Positions 53,425 through 61,575 of a stretch of DNA of 62,037 nt are shown here, piece after piece. Source of the stretch: Erythrobacter sp. WG (lineage in GTDB: Bacteria; Pseudomonadota; Alphaproteobacteria; Sphingomonadales; Sphingomonadaceae); contig NZ_JAPFGY010000021.1 in NCBI RefSeq assembly GCF_026586795.1, positions 1-62,037 on the forward strand, written 5' to 3'. Position 1 is the stretch's first letter. Each line of letters opens with the position of its first letter. The notes below the pieces were generated by a model. The model was not told where the DNA came from. It did no database searches and was given only the letters and a program-made list of their open reading frames with translations. A program made the position numbers and the translations under genes.

Positions 53425-54132
53425 ATGGTTCGCGCTATGTTCGCCCCCTTCGCCTTCGCCGGTCACGAGCTTGCCCTCGGGGCCGCGCGCGCTCTCTACT
53501 GGCCGGCGGAGCGGGCGCTGCTGGTTGCCGACCTCCACCTGGAGAAAGCGAGCTGGTTTGCCGCAAGGGGCCAGATGCTGCCGCCCTACGACAGCCGCGA
53601 CACGCTCGAGCGGCTGGCCGACGCCGTGAAAGCGACCGGCGCACGGCGGGTCATTACGCTGGGCGACAATTTCCACGACGATGCGGGCGCGCTGCGGCTT
53701 GATCCCCACGCTTGCGGAATGCTCGAGGCGCTGACCCGTGCGCTCGACTGGGTGTGGATCACCGGCAACCACGACGAGGCGCTGCCACGCGGCTTCGGCG
53801 GCACGATCCTGCCCGAACTCGCCATCGGCGGCGTGATCCTGCGCCACGAGGCCCGCCCCGGAGAGACCGCCCCGGAGCTGTCCGGCCACTATCATCCCAA
53901 GCTCAGGATCAGCGTCAGGAACCGCAACATCGCCCGGCCCTGCGCCGTCTTCGGTCGTAGCGCCGGCGGGGGCGATCGGATGATCCTCCCCGCTTTCGGC
54001 TCGCTGACCGGCGGGCTCGATGCCGGCCATCCGGAGATCCTCGGCGCGCTGCAACCGGCCCGCCGCATCGAGGCGCTGATGCCCGCCGGCGGGAAGATCG
54101 CGCGCTTCCCGCTGTGGCAGGCAGCGGCGTGA
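53425..54132 (+). CDS. pdeM: Ligase-associated DNA damage response endonuclease (calcineurin fold)
   Basis: A 235-residue metallophosphoesterase of the PdeM type. Metal motifs are DLHLEK (about 36-41), GDNFHDD (about 81-87), GNHDE (about 113-117) and SGHYHPK (about 153-159). The FAFAGHELALGAARALYWPA N-terminus is characteristic. In other genomes it occurs with an lhr-type helicase and an ATP-dependent ligase for DNA repair; those partners are absent here. The ATG at 53425 is preferred; a GTG at 53392 would add residues from the repeat boundary. Confidence 0.9.
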   Translation: MVRAMFAPFAFAGHELALGAARALYWPAERALLVADLHLEKASWFAARGQMLPPYDSRDTLERLADAVKATGARRVITLGDNFHDDAGALRLDPHACGMLEALTRALDWVWITGNHDEALPRGFGGTILPELAIGGVILRHEARPGETAPELSGHYHPKLRISVRNRNIARPCAVFGRSAGGGDRMILPAFGSLTGGLDAGHPEILGALQPARRIEALMPAGGKIARFPLWQAAA

Positions 54133-54204
54133 GACTCCACCTAGCGCTGCCTTCGGTTTCGCACTACATAGCCGCCACCAGACACGACTTCAGGAGAATG
54201 CCCC

Positions 54205-54747
54205 ATATCTCGTCCACCCCGGCGCTCGTTGGCCCCGCCCGTCAAAAGCGGCCCTCGCTACGATTTCATGATCAACGTCCCCAAGGTCCGCGTCATCGAC
54301 GATGAAGGCGAAAACCTGGGCGTGATGTACACCCGCGAAGCGATCGAACAGGCCAACGAAAAGGGCCTGAACCTCGTCGAAGTGTCCCCCAACGCGGACC
54401 CGCCGGTGTGCAAGTTCCTCGATGTCGGCAAATATCGCTACGAGGCGCAGAAGAAGGCGAACCTCGCGCGCAAGACGCAGAAGACGCAGGACATCAAGGA
54501 AGTGAAGATGCGTCCGAACATCGACACGCATGATTATGACGTGAAGATGCGCAACGTCCACAAGTTCATCGACCAGGGCGACAAGGTGAAGATCACCCTG
54601 CGCTTCCGCGGCCGTGAAATGGCGCACCAGCACCTCGGGATGGACCTTCTGAAGAAGGTGCAGGACGACGTCGCCGAATACGCCAAGGTCGAGGCTTTCC
54701 CGCGCCTCGAAGGCCGCCAGATGCTGATGGTGCTCGCGCCGAAGTAG
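54205..54747 (+). CDS. infC: Translation initiation factor IF-3, ATA start codon
   Basis: A 180-residue IF-3: [20 protein letters not shown] at the linker (about 26-45), [19 protein letters not shown], and the C-domain [19 protein letters not shown]. It binds the 30S subunit and checks initiator tRNA and start codon. The start was set at ATA 54205 because AGGAG (54192-54196) lies eight bases upstream and the frame from there ([19 protein letters not shown]) matches IF-3 N-termini. There is no in-frame ATG until MINVPK at 54268, and the ATG at 54198 is out of frame. Rare start codons on infC allow autoregulation by IF-3. The gene ends at a good terminator. Confidence 0.95.
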   Translation: MSRPPRRSLAPPVKSGPRYDFMINVPKVRVIDDEGENLGVMYTREAIEQANEKGLNLVEVSPNADPPVCKFLDVGKYRYEAQKKANLARKTQKTQDIKEVKMRPNIDTHDYDVKMRNVHKFIDQGDKVKITLRFRGREMAHQHLGMDLLKKVQDDVAEYAKVEAFPRLEGRQMLMVLAPK

Positions 54748-54773
54748 GCACCCGGCCGGCAACGAATCGGACA

Positions 54774-54804
54774 GGGGCGGGCCGCGCGGTTTCCGCCCCT
54801 TTTC
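54774..54804 (+). terminator. Rho-independent terminator of infC
   Basis: GGGGCGG (54774-54780) and CCGCCCC (54793-54799) form a 7-bp GC stem with a 12-base loop, followed by TTTT and CCTT. It is 27 bp after the infC stop. Confidence 0.82.
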
Positions 54805-54888
54805 CTTGCCCCTCATCCCGCTGCGGCTTGCGGTTCCGCCGTGCCTGCTGATACGCCCTCGCCCGATGCACGGGGGAGAGCGCACCGC

Positions 54889-56349
54889 ATGATCGCACGC
54901 CGGATCGGCCTTGCGCTGGGGCCGCTGGCCTTTGCGCTGACGCTCCTTCTCGCTCCGCCTGCCGGGATGAGCGCAGGCGCCTGGGCCGTCGCGGGCCTCA
55001 CCGTCTGGATGGCGGCCTGGTGGATGACCGAGGCGGTGCCGCTGACCGTCACCGCGCTCCTTCCCTTCATCGTCCTCCCCCTCGCCCGCGTCTCGAGTGC
55101 CGAGGCGACGGCGGCGACCTATTACTCGCCGATCCTGTTCCTGCTGCTGGGCGGGGCGTTCATCGCGCTCGCGATCGAGCGCACCGGGCTGCACCGGCGC
55201 CTCAGCCTCGCTATCCTGCGCGCGGTCGGGGCGAATGGCGGACCGGGGCGGCTGCTGCTCGCCTTCATGATCGCCGCCGCGCTGCTCTCGATGTTCATCT
55301 CCAACACCTCGACCGCGCTCATCATGATGCCGATGGCGCTGGCGGTGCTCGAAGGCGGCGGGAGCGTGCCTGACGCCGAGGGCGACGCGCCCTCAAGTAG
55401 CGAAGCGGTAGGGCAACAAGGAATCCAGCAGGATGGCATAGCGGGCGCCCTCCCCATGGGCGTCGCCTTCGCGGCGAGCATCGGAGGCCTTGGCACCATC
55501 GTCGGCTCGCCCACCAATGCCATCGCCGTGGGCCTGCTGGACAAGATCGTCGGCGTGCGGATCACCTTTCTCGAATGGTCGCTCTACGGCGTGCCGATGG
55601 TGCTGCTCGGCGTACCGCTCGCAGGCTGGATCATCGCCCGGGTGGAGCGGGTGGCGGCGCACCCGTTCGACATCGCCGCCGCGCGCGCCGCGATCGATGC
55701 CCATGCCCGCTGGACCGCGCCCGAGCTGCGCCTTGTGCCGATCTTCGTCCTCGCCTTCCTTGCCTGGGTCACCCAGCCGCTGGTCGCCCCGCTGCTGCCG
55801 CCGGGATCGTGGACCGACGGCACCATCGCTGTGATCGCGGCGCTCGCGCTGTTCCTGCTCCCCGACGGCACGGGCCGTCCGCTGCTGGTCTGGCAGGAGG
55901 CCGAGCGGGCGCCGTGGAGCGTGATCTTCATGTTCGGCGGCGGCCTTGCGCTGGCGGCCGGGATGCAGGCCTCGGGCCTTGCCGACTGGACCGGGCAGGC
56001 GCTGCTGCCGCTCGCCAGCTGGCCGCTGATCGCGGTGGCGCTGGCGGTGGTGGCGCTGGTGATCGTCGTCACGGAATTCGCGAGCAACGTCGCCACCGCC
56101 ACGGGGATCGTGCCCGTCGTCGGCGCGCTGGTGGTGGCATTGGGGGCCGATCCCATCCTTCTTGCCCTCCCCGCCGCGCTCGCCTCGAGCTGGGGCTTCA
56201 TGCTCCCCGCCGGCACCGGCCCCAACGCGATCGCCTGGGCGACCGGGCGCATCCGCATCGGGCGGATGGTGACGGCGGGCGCGCTGCTGGACGTGGCAGG
56301 CGCGCTGCTCATCGTCGGCGTGGTGTGGTTCATCGCGGCGCTGGTCTGA
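54889..56349 (+). CDS. SLC13/DASS-family anion symporter
   Basis: A 486-residue membrane transporter of the divalent-anion:sodium symporter family (dicarboxylates, phosphate or sulfate). Eleven or so helices in two inverted halves are predicted, with the two family SNT motifs: ISNTSTALIMMPMA (Asn/Thr near 141) and ASNVATATGIVPV (about 402-414). AWWMTEAVPLTVTALLP and GGAFIALAIERTG are also typical. A hydrophilic insertion of about 25 residues (DAPSSSEAVGQQGIQQDG) sits in the loop before ASIGGLGTIVGSPTN. The ATG at 54889 follows a GGGGAGAG sequence; a GTG at 54841 is the alternative. Confidence 0.9.
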   Translation: MIARRIGLALGPLAFALTLLLAPPAGMSAGAWAVAGLTVWMAAWWMTEAVPLTVTALLPFIVLPLARVSSAEATAATYYSPILFLLLGGAFIALAIERTGLHRRLSLAILRAVGANGGPGRLLLAFMIAAALLSMFISNTSTALIMMPMALAVLEGGGSVPDAEGDAPSSSEAVGQQGIQQDGIAGALPMGVAFAASIGGLGTIVGSPTNAIAVGLLDKIVGVRITFLEWSLYGVPMVLLGVPLAGWIIARVERVAAHPFDIAAARAAIDAHARWTAPELRLVPIFVLAFLAWVTQPLVAPLLPPGSWTDGTIAVIAALALFLLPDGTGRPLLVWQEAERAPWSVIFMFGGGLALAAGMQASGLADWTGQALLPLASWPLIAVALAVVALVIVVTEFASNVATATGIVPVVGALVVALGADPILLALPAALASSWGFMLPAGTGPNAIAWATGRIRIGRMVTAGALLDVAGALLIVGVVWFIAALV

Positions 56350-56471
56350 AATCTTCGGACCTGCGCTTGAAAGGATCGTGCGCGCGCGATACCTCCCGCC
56401 CAGCACAGCGGCGGCAGCGGAGAGGCGTTCCTGCGGAGGTTAGGAACGGGCGCCCTGCCTTGTCGCGACCG

Positions 56472-56491
56472 GCTCCCGCCTTCCTGGGAGC
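56472..56491 (+). promoter_or_regulatory. Leader hairpin before the gamma-lyase-type gene
   Basis: GCTCCC (56472-56477) and GGGAGC (56486-56491) form a 6-bp stem just before the AGGAAGGAG ribosome-binding site (56501-56509). The 167-bp leader has no riboswitch consensus I can recognise. Confidence 0.35.
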
Positions 56492-56516
56492 GTGAGCCAT
56501 AGGAAGGAGCGTTGCC

Positions 56517-57830
56517 ATGACCGACGCCGTCGATGCCGTCACCACCCCCACCCCCCGCCGCAAACCGAAGCCCAAGCGGCGCGAGATCAACGGCCGGCCG
56601 CTCAGCCCCGCCACGCTGATGATGGGCCACGGATTCGATCCCGTCCTCTCCGAAGGCTCGCTCAAGCCGCCGATCTTCCTGACCAGCACCTTCGCTTTCG
56701 AAAGCGCGGCCGCCGGCAAGCGCCATTTCGAGGGCATCACGGGCTTGCGCGAAGGCGGCGCGGAGGGCCTCGTCTATTCGCGCTTCAACGGCCCCAACCA
56801 GGAAATCCTCGAAGACCGCCTCGCGGTGTGGGACGGGGCCGAGGACGCGCTGACCTTCTCCAGCGGGATGACCGCGATCTGCATCCTGATGATGGCCTAT
56901 GCCAGCCAGAACGACGTGATCGTCCATTCGGGGCCGCTCTATGCCGCGTCCGAAGGCTTCGTTGCCAAGGTGCTGAGCCGATTCGGCGTCACCTATGTCG
57001 ACTTCCCGGCCGGCGCGACCCGCGAGGAGCTGGACGCGGTGCTCGCCCGGGCCAAGGCACAGGCGCAGGAGCGCGGGGGCAAGGTGGCGATGATCTACCT
57101 CGAGAGCCCCGCCAACCCGACCAATGCGCTGGTCGATGTCGAAGCGGTGCAGGGTGCCCGCGATGCCGCCATCCCGGGCACGCCCATCGCCATCGACAAC
57201 ACCTTTCTCGGGCCCCTGTGGTCGCGCCCGCTGGAGCATGGCGCCGACATCGTCGCCTATTCGCTGACCAAGTATGTCGGCGGGCATTCGGACCTCGTGG
57301 CGGGCTCCATCGCGGGCGCGAAGCATTGGATCGCGCCGGTGCGGGCGCTGCGCAACACGATGGGCGGGATCGTCGATCCCAACACCGCGTGGATGCTGCT
57401 GCGCAGCCTCGAGACGGTCGAACTCAGGATGCAGCGCGCGGGCGAGAACGCGGCGAAGGTCTGCGAATTCCTGCGCTCGCACCCGAAGGTGGATGGGCTC
57501 GGCTATCTGGGCTTCATCGAGGACGCGCGGCAGAAGGACATCTACGAGCGGCATTGCCTCGGTGCGGGTTCGACCTTCAGCCTCTTCATCAAGGGCGGCG
57601 AGGCGGAGTGCTTCCGCTTCCTCGACAACCTCACCATCGCCAAGCTCGCCGTCAGCCTCGGCGGGACCGAGACGCTGGCGAGCCACCCTGCCTCGATGAC
57701 CCACCTCTCGGTCCCGCAGGCGAGGAAGGACCTGCTCGGCATCACCGACAACCTGGTGCGCATCAGCATCGGGATCGAGGATGCGGGCGACCTCATCGCC
57801 GATTTCGAACAGGCGCTCGAACACGTTTAG
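56517..57830 (+). CDS. Cys/Met metabolism PLP enzyme (gamma-lyase/synthase family)
   Basis: A 437-residue pyridoxal-phosphate enzyme of the cystathionine gamma-synthase / methionine gamma-lyase group. The PLP lysine is Lys252 in YSLTKYVGGHSD; Asp227 (IAIDNTF) holds the pyridine nitrogen; SSGMTAICI binds the phosphate; the N-terminal Tyr/Arg pair appears as VYSRFNGPNQ. The basic N-terminal extension (about 25 residues, RRKPKPKRR) is longer than usual. Its exact reaction (homocysteine, methionine or cysteine chemistry) cannot be settled by sequence. A strong AGGAAGGAG site precedes the ATG. Confidence 0.9.
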   Translation: MTDAVDAVTTPTPRRKPKPKRREINGRPLSPATLMMGHGFDPVLSEGSLKPPIFLTSTFAFESAAAGKRHFEGITGLREGGAEGLVYSRFNGPNQEILEDRLAVWDGAEDALTFSSGMTAICILMMAYASQNDVIVHSGPLYAASEGFVAKVLSRFGVTYVDFPAGATREELDAVLARAKAQAQERGGKVAMIYLESPANPTNALVDVEAVQGARDAAIPGTPIAIDNTFLGPLWSRPLEHGADIVAYSLTKYVGGHSDLVAGSIAGAKHWIAPVRALRNTMGGIVDPNTAWMLLRSLETVELRMQRAGENAAKVCEFLRSHPKVDGLGYLGFIEDARQKDIYERHCLGAGSTFSLFIKGGEAECFRFLDNLTIAKLAVSLGGTETLASHPASMTHLSVPQARKDLLGITDNLVRISIGIEDAGDLIADFEQALEHV

Positions 57831-57881
57831 GTTGCTCGGCCCGCCCCGCTGCGACTAGCCAGCAACCTGGCAGGTCTCGCT

Positions 57882-57903
57882 CCCCTCCCGCCTTCGGGAG
57901 GGG
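57882..57903. terminator. Strong hairpin after the gamma-lyase-type gene
   Basis: CCCCTCCCG (57882-57890) and CGGGAGGGG (57895-57903) give a perfect 9-bp stem with a 4-base loop. There is no T tract; it may be a terminator, an mRNA-stabilising hairpin or a dispersed repeat. Confidence 0.5.
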
Positions 57904-57929
57904 GTTGGGGGTGGGAGGAGAACGACATC

Positions 57930-58769
57930 ATGACCGACAGCCGCAAACCCGTGTTCCTCGTGATAGGCGCGGGCGCCGGGATCGGGGGCAACGCCGCTTT
58001 GCGCTTTGCCGCCGGGGGCTACCACGCGGTGCTCGCGCGCCGCTCGGACGAGGCGGGCCTCCAGCGCATGGTCGCCGCCATCGAGGCGGCAGGCGGCTCT
58101 GCCTCCGGCACGCTTCTCAACGCGGCCGAGGACGGCACCATCGAGGAACTGGTTGCGCGCACCGAGGCCGAGATCGGCCCCATCGCGTGCGCGCTCTACA
58201 ACCTCGGCGCGCAGATCGGGACCCGCGCGCTGGACGAGACCCCGCACCGCATCTTCGAGCTCGGCTGGCGGCTCGGCACCTATGGCCTCTTCCGCCTCGC
58301 CCACGCGCTGTTCCCGCTCATGGTGGAGCGGACCCGCGACGGCGGCCCGCACGGCACCCTCATCGTCACGTCGGCGACGGCTTCGGTGCGCGGCAATGCC
58401 GGACAGCACAGCCACGCGGCGGCGATGGGCGGGCGGCGGATGCTGTGCCAGACGTTGAACGCCGAGTTCGCCCCCAAGGGCATCCATGTCGCGCACGTCG
58501 TGGTGGACGGCGCGGTGGACGCCCCCGACACCTTGGGAAAGATGCTCGGCGACAGGTTCGAGGGGTTCAAGCAGGCCAAGGGCGCCGACGGGGTGATCGA
58601 CCCCGCGGCGCTGGCCGAGACCTACTGGCATCTCGCCCATCAACCGCGCAGTTGCTGGACCCACGAACTCGACGTGCGCCCCTGGACCGACGTGCCGTGG
58701 TGGAACGACAACCCCGATCCGCAGATCATGTCGGCCGGCAGGGGGTTCGCGGGGCCGCAGGGGGATTAG
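57930..58769 (+). CDS. SDR-fold protein lacking the catalytic Tyr/Lys
   Basis: A 279-residue short-chain-dehydrogenase-like protein. The cofactor loop GAGAGIGG (13-20) and the NLGA motif (91-94) are normal and Ser148 (TSATASVRG) is kept. Where YxxxK is expected the sequence is HSHAAAMGGRR: Tyr is replaced by His162 and Lys by Met166. It may be a non-reducing paralogue, a regulatory protein or an enzyme with altered chemistry. The C-terminus (after about 225) has a tryptophan-rich tail (WTHELDVRPWTDVPWW). It follows the gamma-lyase-type gene by 99 bp and has its own Shine-Dalgarno (GGAGG). Confidence 0.85.
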   Translation: MTDSRKPVFLVIGAGAGIGGNAALRFAAGGYHAVLARRSDEAGLQRMVAAIEAAGGSASGTLLNAAEDGTIEELVARTEAEIGPIACALYNLGAQIGTRALDETPHRIFELGWRLGTYGLFRLAHALFPLMVERTRDGGPHGTLIVTSATASVRGNAGQHSHAAAMGGRRMLCQTLNAEFAPKGIHVAHVVVDGAVDAPDTLGKMLGDRFEGFKQAKGADGVIDPAALAETYWHLAHQPRSCWTHELDVRPWTDVPWWNDNPDPQIMSAGRGFAGPQGD

Positions 58770-58793
58770 ACGATAGCCCCATGCCGTTGGTTC

Positions 58794-59327
58794 CTACCCC
58801 CGCCACTCGCGCCGCTCCTCGGCGGCGCGCAGGACTTCATACGAGGTCTGGATCAGCTGGAACCGCTTCGCCGCCTCCGCATCGCCGGGCTTCACGTCGG
58901 GATGCACTTCCTTGGCGCGCGCGCGGTAGGCCTTCTTGACGGCGGCGAAATCGGCATCGGGCTCGAGCCCGAGCACCTCCAGCGCGCGCATCTCGTCCGC
59001 CGAGCGCGATCCGTCACCCGAGCCCGCCCAGCCATAGTGGGCGCTTTCGGCAAAGCCTGCGCTCTCCTGCCGTTCGGCGCGGGCGCGCTCTTCCTTCTCG
59101 GCTTTGTCGAGGCCTTCGAAGTAGTCCCACTTGGCGTTGTATTCGGCGGCGTGCTTCTGGCAGAAATACCACCGGTCGCGGCTGTTGGGCGCCTTGGGCG
59201 CCGGGCAATCGCCGCGCTCGTCGCAGCCGTGGCGGTCGCAGATGCGCACGTTGGCCGCTTCCTGCGAGGAGCCGTAGCCCCGCCAGCGCGGGAAGCCCCA
59301 GTCCATCGACCGGCCGGCGCGGCTCAT
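58794..59327 (-). CDS. J-domain (DnaJ-like) protein
   Basis: A 177-residue protein with a C-terminal J domain (about 118-173). The HPD motif is EVHPDVKPGD (His-Pro-Asp near 148-150), so it should stimulate a DnaK ATPase. The N-terminal half has paired cysteines and histidines (ICDRHGCDERGDC, about 29-41, and YFCQKHAAEY), suggesting a small zinc site. This J-domain protein type is common in alphaproteobacteria. The ATG at 59327 is preferred; one at 59306 is the alternative. Confidence 0.9.
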   Translation of the reverse strand: MSRAGRSMDWGFPRWRGYGSSQEAANVRICDRHGCDERGDCPAPKAPNSRDRWYFCQKHAAEYNAKWDYFEGLDKAEKEERARAERQESAGFAESAHYGWAGSGDGSRSADEMRALEVLGLEPDADFAAVKKAYRARAKEVHPDVKPGDAEAAKRFQLIQTSYEVLRAAEERREWRG

Positions 59328-59474
59328 CGGCCGCGTCCGGGCGCGCTGGGCATCATGCTGTTGGTCGATGGGATCACGCCGCCAATCTAGGCGCTGTGGC
59401 AACGAATGGGAAGGCGTGAGAATACGGGAACCGGTTGCAATGTGAAATGTTGCATTGCGCAAGGACGGACCGCC

Positions 59475-59624
59475 ATGAGCCAGCAACTGACCCTTTCCAG
59501 CCTGTTCTGCGTGCTCGCGCTCGCCGGGTTGTGCGTGGTCACCTCGGCGCGCGAGTTGGCCGGGGTCGAGCTTGCCCCGGTGGCCCGGCAGGCCGAACTT
59601 GCGTCCGGCCTGCTCGAGGGCTGA
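59475..59624 (+). CDS. Small single-helix membrane or exported protein
   Basis: A 49-residue protein with a hydrophobic stretch (LSSLFCVLALAGLCVVTSA, residues 7-25) followed by a polar tail. ATG 59475 has an AAGGA sequence nine bases upstream. It is convergent with pal, whose stop lies three bases after its own. No family is recognised; it could be a small envelope protein or chance. Confidence 0.5.
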   Translation: MSQQLTLSSLFCVLALAGLCVVTSARELAGVELAPVARQAELASGLLEG

Positions 59625-59627
59625 TGC

Positions 59628-60146
59628 CTAGTTGATGATGACGCTCGCGGCGCGGCGGTTCTGCGCCCACGAGGATTCGTCGCTGCCCAGCGCCACCGGG
59701 CGCTCCTTCCCGTAGCTCAGCACGGAAATGCGGTTGGAATCGACGCCGAGGCTGACGAGATAGGCCTTGGCCGCATTGGCGCGGCGCTCGCCCAGCGCAA
59801 GGTTGTATTCGCGCGTGCCGCGCTCGTCGGCGTGGCCCTCGATGGTGAAGGTCAGCTGCGGGAAGCGCGCGAAATACTGCGCCTGCGCCTGGAGGGCGGC
59901 GGCATCCTGCGAATCGATGTTGTAGCGATCGGTGTCGAAATAGATCGTCGTCGACGATCCGACGGCCTGCGCGAAATGCGCCTGGGTGCCGACCTGCGGA
60001 CCGGCGGGCTGGACCTGCGGCCCTGTCTGCGTCGGCGCGGCAGTTTCCTGCGGAGCCGGGGGCAGTTCGGCGGGCGCCTTCTTGGCGCAGGCGGAAAGCG
60101 TGGTGGCCGAGGCGAGCAAGAGGATCATGGCAATCTTCGTGTTCAT
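59628..60146 (-). CDS. pal: Peptidoglycan-associated lipoprotein Pal
   Basis: A 172-residue OmpA-like lipoprotein of the Tol-Pal system. The lipobox is ATTLSAC (Cys20); a proline/glutamine-rich linker follows; the OmpA-like domain (about 70-172) contains TIYFDTDRYNID, IEGHADERGTREYNLALGERR (quoted core EGHADERGTREYNLALGE) and the peptidoglycan-binding residues of that motif. It anchors the outer membrane to peptidoglycan and helps constriction. Its start is 24 bp after the tolB stop, so it is cotranscribed. Confidence 0.96.
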   Translation of the reverse strand: MNTKIAMILLLASATTLSACAKKAPAELPPAPQETAAPTQTGPQVQPAGPQVGTQAHFAQAVGSSTTIYFDTDRYNIDSQDAAALQAQAQYFARFPQLTFTIEGHADERGTREYNLALGERRANAAKAYLVSLGVDSNRISVLSYGKERPVALGSDESSWAQNRRAASVIIN

Positions 60147-60170
60147 CGCTGTTTTCCTTTCACGTGATTG

Positions 60171-61574
60171 TCAGGGACGGATCGGCCCCCAAGCAGGGTC
60201 GGAGGCATCGACCGGAGTCGGCAGGCGGCGTTCGTTCTGGCCGGTGAGGTCAACCTGCCAGATACCCGATCGGCCGGTATTTCGTTCCGTGCGGAAGAAC
60301 TGGATGATGCGGCCATTGGGCGCCCAGGTCGGGGCCTCGTCCTGCCAGCCGCTGGTGAGCGTGCGCAGCCCACCGCCCGAGGTGTTCATGACCGCGATGT
60401 TGAAGTTGCCGGCGATCCGCGTGAAGGCGATCTGGTCGCCGCGCGGGCTCCATTCGGGCGTAGCGCAGCGCCCGCCGAAGAAGCTGATGCGGCGCTGGTC
60501 GGTCCCGTCGGCATTCATGATGTAGCATTGCTGGCTGCCGGAACGGTCGCTCTCGAAGACGATCTTGGTGCCGTCGGGCGAGTAGGAGCCGCCCACGTCG
60601 ATGCCGGGGTTGTCGGTCAACTTCACGCTTGCGCCGCCCGTGGCCGGCACACGGTAGATGTCGGTATTGCCGGCAACCGCCATCGAATAGAGGATGAACC
60701 TGCCGTCCGGCGACCAGCGCGGGGCGATGGTGGGGTTCCTGTTCTCGGTCACCAGCGTCTGCTTGCCGGTGCCGATGTCGTAGACATAGATCCGCGGATT
60801 GCCGTCGACGTAGGAGAGGTAGAGGATCTTCGAATAGTCGGGCGAATAGCGCGGGGTGAGCGCGGTCGCGCTGCCGAGCGTCAGGAAGCGGTGGTTCGCG
60901 CCGTCGCTGTCCATCACCGCAAGGCGCTTCACGCGGCGGTCCTTGGGGCCGGTCTCGGCGATATAGGCGATGCGGCTGTCGAAGAACGGGCTCTCGCCGG
61001 TGAGGCGCGAGAAGATGAGGTCGGAACACTTGTGCGCCGCGCGCCGCCAGTCGCCGGGCGCGACCACCCAGCCTTCGCGCACCAGCTGGTTCTGGAGTTG
61101 CACGTCGTAGAGATAGCAGCCGACCACCAGCCGGCCATCTTCGCGCGCGCGGACATAGCCCTGCACCAGCATCTCGGCGCCGCGCCCGCTCCAGGTATCG
61201 AAGGTGGGCGCGGTGATCTGCGGGAAGCCGGGCGCGGGCAGGCTGTCGGGGCCGACCGGCTTGAACAAGCCGTTGTTGCGCAAGTTGGCGGTGATGACGC
61301 GCGAGATCTCGCGCCCGAGTGCCGCCGTGCCCGCCTCGTTCGCCGGGGTCGGACGGTTCGCGTCGGTGGCGAAGGCGGGGATGGCGATGCCGATGTCCGA
61401 CCACGCGCTCTCGTCCGTCACGGTGCCGCGCAGCGGCCCTTCGGCATCGTCCTGGCCCTCGACCTGCACGCGCTCGACGCGCTGTTCGGCGCCGATCGGT
61501 GCGCCGAGGTCCTGTGCGGCCAGCGGGCTCGCGAACAGGGCGGCGGAAAGGAGCAGGGTCAGCTTCTTGGTCAT
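60171..61574 (-). CDS. tolB: Tol-Pal system protein TolB
   Basis: A 467-residue periplasmic protein with a signal peptide (about 1-20, ending ASPLAAQD), an N-terminal alpha/beta domain (about 35-165) and a six-bladed beta-propeller with repeated WSPDG-type motifs: RYSPDYSKILYLSY, RWSPDGRFILYS, SYSPDGTKIVFES, EWSPRGDQIAFT and TWAPNGRIIQFF. It links TolA-driven energy to Pal. The ATG at 61574 lies two bases from the tolA stop. Confidence 0.96.
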   Translation of the reverse strand: MTKKLTLLLSAALFASPLAAQDLGAPIGAEQRVERVQVEGQDDAEGPLRGTVTDESAWSDIGIAIPAFATDANRPTPANEAGTAALGREISRVITANLRNNGLFKPVGPDSLPAPGFPQITAPTFDTWSGRGAEMLVQGYVRAREDGRLVVGCYLYDVQLQNQLVREGWVVAPGDWRRAAHKCSDLIFSRLTGESPFFDSRIAYIAETGPKDRRVKRLAVMDSDGANHRFLTLGSATALTPRYSPDYSKILYLSYVDGNPRIYVYDIGTGKQTLVTENRNPTIAPRWSPDGRFILYSMAVAGNTDIYRVPATGGASVKLTDNPGIDVGGSYSPDGTKIVFESDRSGSQQCYIMNADGTDQRRISFFGGRCATPEWSPRGDQIAFTRIAGNFNIAVMNTSGGGLRTLTSGWQDEAPTWAPNGRIIQFFRTERNTGRSGIWQVDLTGQNERRLPTPVDASDPAWGPIRP

Positions 61575-61575
61575 G

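Noticed and set aside
56350..56516. SAM riboswitch in the leader of the gamma-lyase-type gene
   Set aside because: Looked for SAM-II and SAM-I style conserved segments and found none; only a short hairpin is present.
60158..60167. TTTCACGTGA near the pal start as a third parS
   Set aside because: Only the 10-bp centre matches; the flanks (CCT on the left, TTGT on the right) break the 16-bp palindrome, and no GGGTCT array follows.
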